Shown here: in pieces, positions 44,791 through 57,333 of the stretch
How the letters are laid out: the number at the start of each line of letters is the position of its first letter
How positions within the stretch are numbered: position 1 is the stretch's first letter
Source of the DNA: Gigaspora rosea
Lineage: Eukaryota > Glomeromycota > Glomeromycetes > Diversisporales > Gigasporaceae
Direction of reading: 5' to 3'
DNA: 64,000 nucleotides
Assembly (NCBI GenBank): GCA_003550325.1
Contig: QKWP01000037.1
Span: 357,166-421,165, forward strand
Program-made: the position numbers and the translations under genes
The notes under the pieces: model-generated
Told to the model about the DNA's origin: nothing
The model's input: the letters and a program-made list of their open reading frames with translations, nothing else
Databases searched by the model: none

Positions 44791-45069
44791 AGTAAATATC
44801 AAACTAAATATTATCACACTTTGAAACAACTATAAAATGTTGTTTTTGGTTAAAATACAATTACAAGCCTTTAGTTTGTTAAACAAGATTAAACCACATT
44901 AATGTATAATGAGAACGGGCTGTTGTTAACGTTAATAAATAGAAATTTATTAATGACAGCAACGGTGTGATTTACAATTTGCACTTGAAATAACGCCTAT
45001 GGGCATTATTTTGGAACACAAGTTTGTAACAAGCTAATAATTAATTTAGCTGAGGATTTTTACTGATAA
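44791..45069. other. Non-coding stretch
   Basis: Nothing recognised. Confidence 0.4.
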
Positions 45070-46620
45070 AAATTATAATTTGCATTCGATTAAATTAACT
45101 ATGTGAAGTGCCAACAAGTACCAGGTCAATTCCAGATTATTCAATACAAAACATGCTATTATGCTTTAACAAGATCCCAACCAAATTTTTTAAATTAAGA
45201 TATGATACAATCATAAATTAGCACTAAATAAGAAATTTAATATATCATTATAAATGTTTTTAGTTTATACTGTATGATCGTGCCACTAGAAAATTGAACA
45301 TGCCATTTAACATGCCTGGTATAATTGTTACACTCCATTCTCAACATAGCAATATTTATTTTTAAATCAATGACCACACAAAGAAATTAATATATTATTA
45401 TAATATTTTAGAATGTTTCTCTGATCACACAATGTCCAATGCGCAAAATGTTTATTACACTAATTAAATTAGATAAACAGGCTTTTATTCAAGTGCTAAA
45501 TAATGAAACCCCATATATCATACCACGGAACAATATTTTTGGTTTATGCTGCATTTTTTTATTGCGCTTAGAAAACCACACATGCCATTTAATACTGGAT
45601 TATTCAATACAATAGCTGCTCGATACGTAAGTATCGAGGCAGCTTTTGTCTCAAATCTATTCACCTGATCTAACATGTGATAGGCCCGGTTATGGTCACA
45701 TGTTCGATCGATCGAGAGATCTTAAGCGTGCAGTATATAATTGGTGATGTAAATATGCAATAATTAATTATGAAATTATGATGTAGCTATGATGAAGATA
45801 ATTTAGTATTAGCAAGTATGTATGAATTAAGTATGAGGTAATCAGATCATAGTATTTTAGTAAGCATGAGAAGTCGATGTAAATCTTTTTTGCCAACTTT
45901 CATTCTGGTTACATTAACCCTTCCCTCCCGCCCTGAAAATGATGTAACACTGCTTTAATTGGCCTGATGAGATGGCAGCCATAAATTGTGACCATAACAT
46001 TGGTTTGATTGGATTGGCCTGCTGAGACGGTAGCCAAAAAATTGTGGCCTGTCGGACATATGTAGGAATATGACAACGTTATTATAGTTTAAAAAAAATC
46101 TGATGTTAAATCAAGTGCCAAATAAGGAATTTAATATATCATTATAAATATTACTGCTTATACAGAACAAAGTCTTCGCTTCATACCACATTTTTTATCA
46201 CACCACTAGGAAATCGCACATGCCATCTAAAACCAGATTATTCAATACAAGCATGCAATTTAAAATTTGATATTCAAATCAAGTGTCAGATAAGGAATTC
46301 AATATATAATTATCAATGTTACCGCTTATACAATAGAACAATGTTTTCAGTCGCTTATACAATAAAACAATATTTTCGGTTCATACCGTATTTTTTATTG
46401 TGCTACTAGAAAATTGCACATGCCATTTACTGTAACATGCACGTTATGCTCCGTTCACAGAAACCATAATTTTTGCTACTCTCCATTCCTAACATATTTT
46501 TAAATCAATTACCAGACGAAGAAATTAATATATCATCATAATGGTTTAGAATGATTCTCTGATCATGCACTGTCCAATGCGCAAAATTTTTATCGCACTA
46601 AATAAAAAATCATGCATGCG
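45070..46620. repeat. Complex repeat block with four related segments
   Basis: Segments at about 45205-45335, 45495-45610, 46110-46260 and 46285-46440 share ATAAGGAATTTAATATATCA, GTTCATACC, TTTTTATTG(T/C)GC, ACTAGAAAATTGCACATGCC and GATTATTCAATACAA. A second type of segment (45345-45455 and 46485-46600) shares TTTTTAAATCAAT, AAGAAATTAATATAT and CACTGTCCAATGCGCAAAA. An unrelated insert of about 475 bp (45611-46085) splits the block. It contains a direct duplication of ATTGGCCTG(A/C)TGAGA. Confidence 0.7.
45614..45644. repeat. 31-bp hairpin
   Basis: AGCTGC(T)CGATAC pairs with GTATCGAGGCAGCT around GTAA, one small bulge. It lies at the left edge of the insert in the complex repeat block. Confidence 0.75.
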
Positions 46621-47216
46621 ATACTAGAAAAAAAGCAAAATATAGAAACATCAAAACTATACTCATCGGTGCACAATGATCCCGATATGGGCAGAATCCT
46701 GATGAAGTCATGAGGATGGATCATTCAATCAGATGCGCTATACCTGTAAAGTACTTCGTACTCCGTTCCTGTATATGCACGTACACAGATATAGAAAGAT
46801 CCGAAGTCATGAGATTTAATCAACCAATTAATTCTCAGATTTTGCTGTCTTCATTTAACTCTTCAGTAAACCATACTCTTCGTACTTTGTACTACGTTCC
46901 TGGTATTACCAAATAGTAAATAAATTCTATAACAAAATTTTTGTAGCAACTTATAGTAAAATTATAATAATTTCAATACTAATATCACTGTGCATACTAC
47001 ATTATTGAGTAAACTCTGTGACAAAAATCTTTATAATAATCATGACAGAGATTATGATAATTTCAATACTTGCTCAAATTTATATACTAAAATAAATAAT
47101 AATTAAGTTATAAATATGACTAAAAAATTGAAATTATTAAATAAGATGGGTGGCGCGAATGCGCCACTTGTCGCACTAGTAAGTTAATAAAAAAAAACTT
47201 CAAACCTTTGAACGAA
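46621..47216. other. Non-coding stretch
   Basis: CTTCGTACTCCGTTCCTG-like words occur at about 46752 and 46877. GGTGGCGCGAATGCGCCAC near 47149 is a short palindrome. No gene supported. Confidence 0.4.
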
Positions 47217-47345
47217 GATATCTAGACAGCTACATAATCAGATTCAATAGATTTTTTTTATTTCGATTCTATATAATTTTATGATTCAAATAAAAAAAAA
47301 TTCATTGAACTTTGTTATGTGGTTGCCGAAGATATCTTCTCTCAA
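47217..47345. repeat. Foldback repeat of about 130 bp
   Basis: GAAGATATC at the left and GATATCTTC at the right are the inverted ends. The arms continue with ACATAATCAGATTCAATAGA and its diverged inverted partner (TTCATTGAACTTTGTTATGT). Non-coding. Confidence 0.55.
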
Positions 47346-47638
47346 AATTTAGAAAAATTACCACGGATTTGGGGCAATTAATGAATTTTTGAGTTCAGTA
47401 AAAAAATTGCCAATAACTAAATTGATAAGTTTGATTTCGACTAAAGTTTATAATTTATTAATTTCGAACATTTCGCTAAATTACTCACCATGATAACCAT
47501 TAAATTATAACCTTATGTTGCCTAAAATACAGCGATATGCATGTGTTAAATGGATGAAGAAAAAAAAACCCCCAGGAGTTTTGAAAGATTACAGATAATG
47601 GATCATCTAATAGAATCAAAGTAGAAAGCTCTCGCAAC

Positions 47639-47959
47639 TAGGGATGCATCGGTCCGGTCCGTTCCGGTCCCGGTCCTAGTGAGACCGTTACCAATAGAAT
47701 CTTCGGTCCCGGTCCGGTCCATCCTCGGTCCTCAAACGGTCCTTTTAATAATTTATTGGTCAAAATGACGTAATTACTATTGTCAGATGTAAACAAACAT
47801 CAGATGATATGTGTTACACCTGATCAAGCAATTTGATTGGGTGATACGAAGATCACTGTTTGTTTACAAGGACCGGTTCAGGACCGGTCCTTTCAACGGT
47901 CCACGGTCCTTATCGGTCCCGGTCGGGGACCGGTCCGGACCGGTTTTTTTTAGGACCTA
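47639..47959. mobile_element. 321-bp hAT MITE with GGTCC subterminal repeats
   Basis: Flanked by a perfect 8-bp duplication CTCGCAAC (47631-47638, 47960-47967). The ends are TAGGGATGC and, inverted, TAGGTCC, so only a few terminal bases match. Both ends carry many GGTCC/GGACC words (for example CGGTCCGGTCCGTTCCGG and GGACCGGTCCGGACCGG), as expected for transposase-binding repeats of hAT elements. Confidence 0.85.
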
Positions 47960-47967
47960 CTCGCAAC

Positions 47968-48189
47968 ATCTATCCATTGCTTTTGTCTAAAATTGAAAAA
48001 TATGAGTATTTTAGTTTTAAGAAGTTATATTCATTAGCTTATAGACAATTTTTTGTGATATTAAAGTACACAACACTTAGGTGCAAAAAAGTTTGCTGAT
48101 GAAGCTCAAAAAAGAATATATAAAATGCTCAATGTTTCCTTTTTTATATAATGGAATAAGTTATGCTGAAATTATGATTTTACTAACAA
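47968..48189. other. Non-coding stretch
   Basis: An open frame running from the MITE into this stretch is an artefact of the GC-rich MITE end. No gene seen. Confidence 0.4.
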
Positions 48190-48492
48190 CCCTTCAGAAA
48201 TATTAGCCCTATTTTCGCCAATTTCTATCAAGTCTCTTGCGGGTAAAACCAAAATATCAGATTCAAGAAAACATGCTCTAGTTGCACTTTGATATTTTTC
48301 CTGATCGAATGGTAGCCCAAAAGTGATGTTTTCTCAAAATATAACTTTGCATTCAAGCAGTTTCAGGGTAATAGCTAATATTTCCTCCGAATCCTTTTGT
48401 TTCCATTTCACTAATGAGTGCTAATAAAAGAGAAGATTTTCTGGACCCAACGGAACCAATGACTGAGGCCAGAATTCCACGAGGAATTTATG
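48190..48492 (-). pseudogene. ABCC-type ABC transporter nucleotide-binding domain fragment
   Basis: On the minus strand fragments read GILASVIGSVGSRKSSLLLAL (Walker A; the G of GxxGSGKS is R), ISEMETKGFGGNISYYPETA, ITFGLPFDQEKYQSATRACF and LPARDLIEIGE, then ANISEGL where LSGGQ is expected. This is the first ATP-binding domain of an ABCC/MRP-type exporter. A stop follows PETA and a frameshift lies just after. Only about 100 residues remain, with no membrane domain, so it is a stray decayed piece. Its upstream end meets the left border of the tandem duplication. Confidence 0.75.
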
Positions 48493-49871
48493 TTTACCAT
48501 TGCACAATATTCTAAATTCATTTATATACTTGATTTGTATATCTAGAAGAAAAAAAGTTCGGTGATTAAATAAATTTCATAGCAGATTACAGAAATAATG
48601 GTTTGATGTGATTTTTAAATAGTGAAAATTGATTAAATAAATTTCATAGCAGATTGCAGAAATAATGGTTTGATGTGATTTTTAAATAGTGAAAATTTCA
48701 AAATCACACATATTAGACAATTAAAAATTGAATGCATAATTAGTTACGCTGGATACATTTGTAAGTGCATTACGGCAATTAAAGTGAACAGCTGCTTGTT
48801 TTAAACTGCGTTTTTTTTTTTAAAAAAAAATAATAATTTGCAAAATTTATTTTTCCAGAAATCAAATCAAACTAATAATTACAGTATACAGCATAATTAA
48901 ATCTTATAATTTTTAGATCTGTATCAATATACAAGTTATTAAACAAAAATTATTAAATATCAAATTTGACATTTGTATAATCAATTATATCAGGGACAAT
49001 GCCAACTTTATCCTATTTAAAAACATCAAAGATCATATAGTTCTAAAGACTTTATTTCACATTTCAGCATTTGCTAATAATTCTTATTCTCTTGAATAAT
49101 GATTTATTATTTGATACTAGTAAATAATTTCTATTAAAGAAACATATTGAAATGTCATCTGAGTTTGTTTAACAAAAGAAATATCTAATAATCATTAAAC
49201 TAAGTATATAAGTAAATATAAGGGGAAATATTGGAAATTAATAAGATATTTGGTCCATTTTAAATTTCAATTTGAATATCTCAACAATTTCAAACCGACT
49301 TAAAAATTTTAAACGACTCACAAACATAGAATGAACTGTGATATCTAATATAGTTTTATAGTTCGATCATAGATCTATAGCTGACAAATTTGCGTGTAAA
49401 TAATTTGTTTGGCAATTGTTGAGATATAAGATCTAAATGTAAAATATTTTATTTAAAATAATTGACTAGTCTATACCGACTCTCGATATATATTCTTTAT
49501 AAATTAATAACTATCTGCTAATCATGAGGCATATCATCATAAACTTCTAATGCAACGCTTGTGAGATTCATCAAAATTTGAAGCAGAATATTGTAGGACT
49601 TTATATTTATGTGGTTGTGTTGCTTTATGACCAAAAAATTATGCCTTCTTCATGTATTCTTTAAATTTTTCCTATTTGCAGTTTAAAAATATAAAATTTG
49701 TTCTGAAAATAAAAATGTAAATAAGATTAAACAATAATTACCAATAATTTAGGAGCATCTTACCCAAACATTCAGCCAATAATGGACTAAAAAATACATA
49801 AGTAAAATTCTATCAACGAATATAATATTAAATATGTTTAAATAAATTCACCGAACATAAAAATAGCAAAA

Positions 49872-49989
49872 ATTTATTTATTGCTATACATTTGAATCTG
49901 TTCATCTCGTTGAAAAGATTACCAATCATCAAAAGCTTTTTATCTTTAATTTGTTTAGCAAGGCTTTGTAAACCTTCTCGATATTGAAC
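49872..49989 (-). pseudogene. Unrecognised short exon-like remnant, copy A
   Basis: Reads QYREGLQSLAKQIKDKK after an AG on the minus strand, then diverges from copy B after a small deletion that shifts the frame. Seen as coding-like only because the B copy keeps the same frame to a stop. Confidence 0.3.
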
Positions 49990-51183
49990 TCATGCCGGAG
50001 ACGAAACTTACAACATTGGTCTATACATCACCATTGGACAGAGTAAATCTATGCATAAAATTTGGATCTAAGGAGATTTCTGAAAAACTTTATTTTTCAT
50101 AATTTTATGTTACAAATGAACTCGTCATAATTCAATTAGTAGATAAAAATAGTGAAACTTATTTTATCCAATCTGATACACTTAAAAAAAGAGCAGAAGA
50201 GAATTAGGACTTTCACCATCAACTGCAATATTGTAATTCGTAAATTTTGACAACTATTATAGTTTTCACTTATTAGCTAAATTTTTGAGCATTATTTATG
50301 GCTCAATCACAGAAATTCAGGTGGTGAACAGACTTACCTTATAAAATATAGATATATACACGAGTATACTGTATTGTACATACCGGTATATTTTATTTAT
50401 ATATGACATTTCAAAAAAAATTATTTTTAAAAAAAATTGATGAGATCAGCAGATGTTATAAATGCAAAAATCCTATCCTTGATTGATTAGCATTACTAAT
50501 CCTTATGGGGACAATAAAAAGTTTTATTTGCATACATTCTTGATATGGATTTAAAAATAATTTTCTAAAGTAGAACAATTGATTTTTGGAGATATTATTT
50601 ATAGATTTGTCAATAATATATAAAAATTAACATTTATTCATCAGAAATCTACCAAAATGATATTTGACCTTTGCATCAGAAAAGAAAAATCACAGAAATA
50701 ACAAACTGTTGCGTGTTTATAGTACATTTTTAACTTTTTGAACTGTAAGTAACCCAGCGAATCTATCCCAGCTACTAATTTTACGCGATAGTACTAAGAT
50801 TATTTATCCAGATCAAAAACATCACATGTTATCAAATGTGATGATTTTTTTTTGATACCATGGAAATAGGGATTAAATGTTGATATGATAAAAAATATGA
50901 AAATATTAAATTAGGAAATAAAAGAACGCCTCTTTATAGTTTACAATCAAAATTCCAAAATTTAAATACCTTGCATACCACTAAATAATCGATGTGTTTC
51001 TGATATGAAAATTTAAGATTGTATGAATGTTTTTTTTTAAATGCATCCAGGAACCCACACGTAATTCTTACTAGAAATTTATTTTGCTTATTGTTTGGAA
51101 TTAAGTTCCTTCGTACAACTCCAAAAATTAATATAATAATCAACTAGAATTATGAATTAATGCGAATATTTTTATCGGTAGAA
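49990..51183. other. Unit A sequence downstream of the kinase gene
   Basis: No gene recognised. Fragments such as FGSKEISEKLYFS and YFIQSDTLKKRAEE on the plus strand are shared with unit B but interrupted by stops in both. Confidence 0.35.
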
Positions 51184-52836
51184 TTATTCAATTGCCAAAT
51201 CTTGCAATTTACTATCGATTGGGTTTGTATTTATCAAATTACCCGAATAATAATTATTCGAATGTTTTGGCTCGACCGGTTCTAAGATTTGGTTCTTAAT
51301 ATCGTTATCATCTTGGTTCATTTCATCTAACCAATGACCCACCTTGTTAACAATTATAGCAGCAGTTGGTCGTTTATCAGGATCATGATCCATGCAACTA
51401 CTAGCTAATCTAACATAAAATTCCGGAGCATGAGTACATTCAGGTCTTGTTCTATCAATGATCTTAAATTGAAGATTAGTATCAAACGGAATTCTATCAA
51501 AAGCTCTTCTTCCCATTGATATTTCGGTCATAATGATCTGATCCCAAGACTGTAAAAATCTGATGATTTCGTAAACGATTGACCTAATAGGACTTCAGGT
51601 GCTATATAAGGCATAACTCCGTAAATTTTCCTTCTTTTTTTCCTCCTAAAAGACCAAGGTCTGTGATGTAAGCACCATCTAGCTCACTTTGCAAAATGTT
51701 TCCAGTGTGTATATCACTATGAACAAGTTCCTGAGAATGAATCGATTCGAGATCCGAAGCTATACAGTACAAAATATTTAATTTATCTTTCCAACTCATC
51801 CTTGATACTTGCTCAAGATTCTGACTTAATGATCCTTTGTCCGCATATCTCATTGTGATGAAATAATCATTATTTTTTGATACACCATAACATTCTAAAA
51901 AAGATGGATTCTCATAGCCAATTTCACAATAATTCTTCAACTCATTAACAAAGTCTTTAGTATTATCGCTCGATCCACGAATCTCTTTGAGCGCAACAGG
52001 TACAAGACTATTATTAATTCTATCGTTCCAAAGTGCATAATATACTGTCGCAAAGCCACCTTTTCCAATTTTTTTTATATCTCTAAAATCACAATAATCA
52101 ATCCAAGATAATTTATATTTATCATCATCTAGTACGTTTTTACGGCCAGGAACAATATCAAATGATTTATTAATTTTACCGGTTTTCAGAAGATTTCTGT
52201 ATTTTCTAAACCAATGATTTGCACTCTGAATATCTCTTTGAACTCCGATACCGTTACGATAACAAAAAGCACCATTTTGCATACTTATCATCTGACCCAT
52301 ATCAGTAGATTTCTTTACATATTCAAATGCTTTATTATAATCTTGTTTTACTCCTATTCCAGCTTCATAACATGCACCAACACTACATATCCCACCAATA
52401 TGACCCATATTTGCAGATTTCATATAATATTTAAATGCTTCCTGATTATTTTTTTTGACACCAATTTCTTTATGATAATAAAGACCGACTCCAAATATTC
52501 CATTAACATTGCCCATATCTGCGACTTTCATTTTATTTTCAAAAGCTTTTTCTCGTCTTTTTCAACTCCAATTCCAAATCGATAACAATAACTAACATTA
52601 TAAATCGCTTGTGCATTTCCTAATTCATCAGCTTTCATATAATATTCAAAAGCTTTCTTCTCATCTTTTTCAATTCCGATTCCCAATCGATAACAATTTC
52701 CAACATCAGTAATTGCAACTGCATTTCCTAATTCAGCAGCTTTCATGAAATATTCGAAAGCATTCTTCTCATCTTTTTCAACTCCAAATCCATGTTGATA
52801 ATTATAAACGAGTTCACGAAGTTTATTAGAATCCAT
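51184..52836 (-). pseudogene. Sel1-repeat plus TKL-like kinase gene, copy A (frameshifted)
   Basis: Start ATG at 52836 (MDSNKLREL), matching copy B; an ATG ten codons upstream is not conserved in copy B. About six Sel1 repeats of 36 residues (pattern GYCYxxGIGVEKDEKKAFEYYMKAAELGN) are followed by a linker and a kinase domain: GKGGFATVYYALW, VALKEI, HSDIHTGNIL (H-S-D for H-R-D) and ITDLGLL. Three frameshifts relative to copy B: a lost A:T in the run at 52547-52551, a lost base in the run at 51626-51629, and a 5-bp duplication TGATC-TGATC at 51534-51543. The glycine loop and catalytic residues are otherwise intact. Sel1 repeats mediate protein contacts; the kinase would be a cytoplasmic Ser/Thr-type signalling enzyme. 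Confidence 0.85.
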
Positions 52837-55637
52837 TATTTCAAATATGAAAAACAAAGCGTCCAAAATTAAATATTTAAGTTAAATAAAAAATGATTTT
52901 TAGCAAGCAGTACCACGTAGTAAAAATATCATGTGCATGTTTAGTTTACAGATCTTTTAATATGTAAAATCTTGTGTTTGAATTCGCATGTTTAACTAGA
53001 TTACAGTAACTAGATTTACTGATGAATTGAAATGCAGTTTATGGATATCAACATAATGTAAGATATTTCTTTAGGCAAGCTTTATCATAAAATGTGATTT
53101 TATATATAGTATCATAAAAGAAATTGTACAAGATCCTATTTAACATTTCAATTAAACTATGATGTTTTGTTTAAACAATTTTTTTTATTTTTTAGATTTT
53201 GAGATATTGCGCAAGCGGGTTGCTGCGCGTGAACGTCTCATTTTTTCGAGATTTCCATGGGAACCTTTTCTCTTTAATTACTTTAAGCATTATTATTGCA
53301 TCATATCTGCCTTTACTTGTTACTTCTTTATTTGGATAGCTTATCTGACCCTAATTTATATGTTAAAATTATTTACGGGATTAATTTTTTATTTATTCCG
53401 TGTATTTTTTTTTTTTTTGACGCAACAGTCACAATCCACATTGTCGTGTTTCGGCATGTGCTCTCACAAACAGATAATATTTCATATTGTATCGGTTATA
53501 AAAAAAATCTTAAAAATAAAAAGATTTTCTATAAACAATTCTTTGCATAAAAGAAAACAAATCTACTACATAACTAATTATAAAATAAACCTACCTGTAA
53601 AATTTTAGAATATCGAAGTTTATTTATGTAATTTGTATTTAATTTGTAACAGTTTTTAATTCACGTAAATTTAAATAAATTTTATTAATTTTAATGCGAC
53701 ATGTACTTAATCTTTTTTTATATCGCAAGTACAGAAAATATTCATATTTCTAATCATTTTTTTTTAATTCGTTAATATCGTTTTTGAATAAATTTATATT
53801 GTAAACATAGATACTCTTTTAGGTCGACAAATTAAGTTCATTCTTTAAGTTATTTCATTCATCAATTTATTGAATAGAATTATATTTGGGATAAATATAT
53901 TTAATTAGAATATTAAATACATAATCTAAGTATTTTAATGCAATGCTCCACTTATTATATTTAAAATTATATGTTTCAATAAATTCTTGAAAAAATAAAA
54001 ATAAAAACGTTGTCTTCTAATACTAAAACTTCAAACACTTTCTATAGTATTGAATGCGCAGATGTTACAGTAGATTTCACCTACAGTTATTTTGTTGGCG
54101 GCTAAAAATAGCCAATAACCACAATCAACAAAATGTTAATACGATATACGTACTGGTCATGAATGAGTCTAAAGGAGTTCTCAAATGCTTTAGTCTGTCG
54201 GTCAGAATATTGGAATAGGTCAGGAAATAGTTTTTTAATCAGTAAAAAAAATTTTACCGATTCGATTAAAACATGTGATGATAGATGGTTTAATAATTCA
54301 GAAAGAAATTTAATTATTTATCTGATTATAATTCCAATTAACAACAAATGGAGATTTCATTGATTGACTTGAAAAATAACTATTCAAGTACTTCATTCTT
54401 TTTACCGTTACATTATCATTATCGAATTAACATCTTATTTTAACTTACTGCTTACACTAAAAATTTTCGTAGAAATAAAAAAAACAATTTTGGATTTATA
54501 CGATTATAGTAAATTCTGAAAAAAGGAAAAAAATTTAGAATCATTCTAGATTGTGCTTTATCATTTCGTTGATCAATAGTTTTTGATTTTTTAAATCGAA
54601 TTGTAAAATAAAAATCGTAGATAGTAATAATAATAAAGGTTTATGTTCAAAAGTTAATTGCAATCAATATTTCAATATATTGTCAGCAACACGATCATAA
54701 ATTAATCAAATTAATCACATTGAGGCAGAAATTATTATTAATACTAATAGTTTTCGAAATGTTATTATTAATTGTCGCTATAATGGTTTAACACCACCAC
54801 GATCTCATCGAGTATTCCGATTGAGAACATCCTAAATCACATCATAAAGCATCTATTAATTTATATTGGACGTTATCTGTGCATCGATAATAATTGAGAG
54901 CATTATGCTTTTCTCACACTTAAAACTAACTTTTGATGGAATCTAAATTCAATGCATTGCTTAGTAGTAATTTAAACCATTTGATTCTACGCCTTATATT
55001 TTTCAAACCACAAAGAATTTCATATTTGATTTTTAAGAAAAATTGACTCCTTTTATCGCTCAGGTTATTGGAATTAAAAATTAGTTCAACAAATTTCAAA
55101 GTATAAGATATAGCATTTTTATATTAATTTGTAAAAATGTATACTGTATAATTTGAATTACACACAATTTAATAAATGTATATTTTTTACCTCTCAGAAA
55201 TCTTTAAATAAAATTTGTCATTTAATAAAATGTAAATTGCTTACAATTTTCATACATTCGTGTCAGTTTAGTCGTCAAGCCTAAAGACTATTATTTAATG
55301 AAAGAATTCTTTGTTTTCATCATTACTCCCACTTTTTTATGTTATTCACATTGGTTTAAACGAACGATTACCTTAAAAATTATTATTTGTAAACGTAATG
55401 TTGGGTACCGGTAACTGCAGAACTGATCTCGATTGAACATTTCAAATTAATTGTATTGTATAATATATATATTACTTTATAATTAAGACCAACGTAGTAC
55501 CTAAGTAAATTGATCATATTTATAATATTCATTGATGATAATATTTAATTTTATGATAACTTTTCAGTGAGAATTAAACACATTTTTAAGCTGATGTATT
55601 TTTGATGTAAGCTGCTCATGTCCATTATTCCTTAATT
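52837..55637. other. Unit A sequence upstream of the kinase gene
   Basis: Promoter-side sequence shared with unit B. A plus-strand 149-residue frame (53159-53608) is rich in Phe and broken in unit B, so it is not supported. No other gene. Confidence 0.4.
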
Positions 55638-57333
55638 TTACCATTGCGCAATATTCTAATTTCATTTATATGCTTGGTTAGTATGTTTAAATGAAAAGTT
55701 CGATGAATTAAATAAGCTTCATGATATAGTGCAGAATACCGATGTGATGCGATTTTTATGTGAAAAAGTCAAAACCATGTGTTTTAGGCAATTAATCACA
55801 TATAAATAATAATTTAAAAATTGATCTGCATTATTTGTCATGCTGGATACCTCAGGCACATTACGGCAATTAAAGTGAGCAGCGAACTGTGTTATTTTTT
55901 TTTAAAAAAAAAAAAAAAATAGTAATAATAATGCAAGAAATTATTTGCCCAATCGATTAAAACATGTGATGATAGTTTAATACGTCAGAGAGAACAATTT
56001 AATTATTTATCTGATTAAGAGTGTTTATAATAACAAATGAAGGTAAACAACAAATGGAGGTTTAAAGTTGCGCTTATTTACTGAAAATTTTCATTGATCG
56101 CCTTGAAAAATAAATGTTCAAGTACTTCTTTCTTTTTACTGTTACATTATCATTATTGAATTATTACCTTATTATTTATGCTAAAAATTTTTACAGAAAT
56201 TAAAAAAAAACACTTTGGATTTTATTCTTTTGCAGTAAATTCTGAAAAAGAAAGTTTTATATTGTTGTATATTGTACTTTGTCCTTTTGTTGATCCGTCG
56301 GTTTTTCGATTTGTAAAAACAATGCGTTAAATGGTAATAATAATAACTGATAAAGGGTTTTGTTCAAGCAATTTTCAATTTATTGTCAGCACACAATCAT
56401 AAATTAATTACTGATTAATCACAACGAGGGAGATATTATTACTTATATAATGGTTTTTAACAATGGTCTTATTAAATATTGCTATAATTGATGAGCACTA
56501 CCACAATCACTAGCTAAACTCATCGAGTGTACCGCTTGAGATTGCCTCAGAATTTTAAAATGATCTATTAATTTATATCGGATATTATTTATGTGAAAAT
56601 AATTGGGAGTATAATGCATCTCACATTTTTGAATTAACCTTTGATGAAATCTAAATTCAATGAATTGCTTAGTACGTAATTTAAGAATATTCGATTCTAC
56701 TCCTTTCATTTTTTTAAACCTCAAGAATTTTATATTTGATTTTTAAGAAAAATCTTTTATCGTCAGGTTATAGGAATTCTTTAGCAATTTAAAAATTAGT
56801 TCAACAAATTTCGAAGTACAAGATATAACTTTAAGCTGAAAAAATGTATACTGCTTAATTTGCTTGTACTCAATTCGATACATATATATTTTCTACCTCT
56901 CGGAAATCATTAAATAAAATTTGGTAATGTAAATTGCATACAATTATTGACTAAGTTAATAATCTTTACTTTCATTCATTCATTCATTCATTCGTGTATC
57001 AATTTAGTCGTCAAGCCTGAAGACAATAATCCAATGTAAAAATTTTTCTGTTTTCATCATTGCTCCCACTTTTTTATCTCATTTGCATTGGTTTAAACGA
57101 TGAACTTAAAAAATAATTATTGGTAGAAGTAATGGTTGTCAACTGGAGAACTAACTGTGATTGAACACAACAAATTAATTGTATTGGAAAATTGTTAAAT
57201 AAAATTTTATATTTAAGATCAACACTTATAAACGTACAGTACCTAAATAAATTGACCATGTTTATTATATTCATTAAAATTATTTTAAGTGATGTATTTT
57301 GAAGTAAGCTGTTCATGTCTAATATTCTTTGAT
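55638..57333. repeat. Tandem duplication, unit C (about 1.7 kb, internally deleted)
   Basis: Starts like units A and B (TTACCATTGCGCAATATTC) and is colinear up to the T9A16 tract at 55895-55919. It then jumps to sequence matching unit A from about 54255 (ATTAAAACATGTGATGATAG) and continues to the next unit start. The intervening 5.4 kb with the kinase gene is missing. More diverged than A versus B. Confidence 0.85.

Larger units (their letters stand above)
48494..55637. repeat. Tandem segmental duplication, unit A (about 7.1 kb)
   Basis: Colinear with 57334-64000 over its whole compared length, with substitutions and small indels. Both units start TT(A/G)CCATTGCACAAT, pass a T-run/A-run tract, carry a minus-strand Sel1-kinase gene, and continue with the same downstream sequence. 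The unit A part 54480-54880 is absent from unit B. Also contains a local duplication of about 90 bp (48560-48610 and 48630-48690). Confidence 0.9.

Noticed and set aside
47860-48099. 79-residue open frame with Arg/Gly/Pro start
   Set aside because: Its first half is the GGTCC-rich end of a hAT MITE and the rest is low-complexity flank.
52214-52585. Plus-strand 123-residue open frame rich in Ile/Thr/His (and the similar one at 61158-61568)
   Set aside because: It is the reverse complement of the Sel1 repeats in both kinase copies. Its repeat structure is a shadow of the Sel1 code.
53159-53608. 149-residue Phe-rich open frame with possible membrane segments
   Set aside because: The corresponding stretch in unit B has a different sequence around 62155-62215 and is interrupted, so the frame is not conserved.
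56482-56724. 80-residue minus-strand frame in unit C
   Set aside because: The same region in units A and B is interrupted by stops, and no motif is recognised; it is most likely open by chance.
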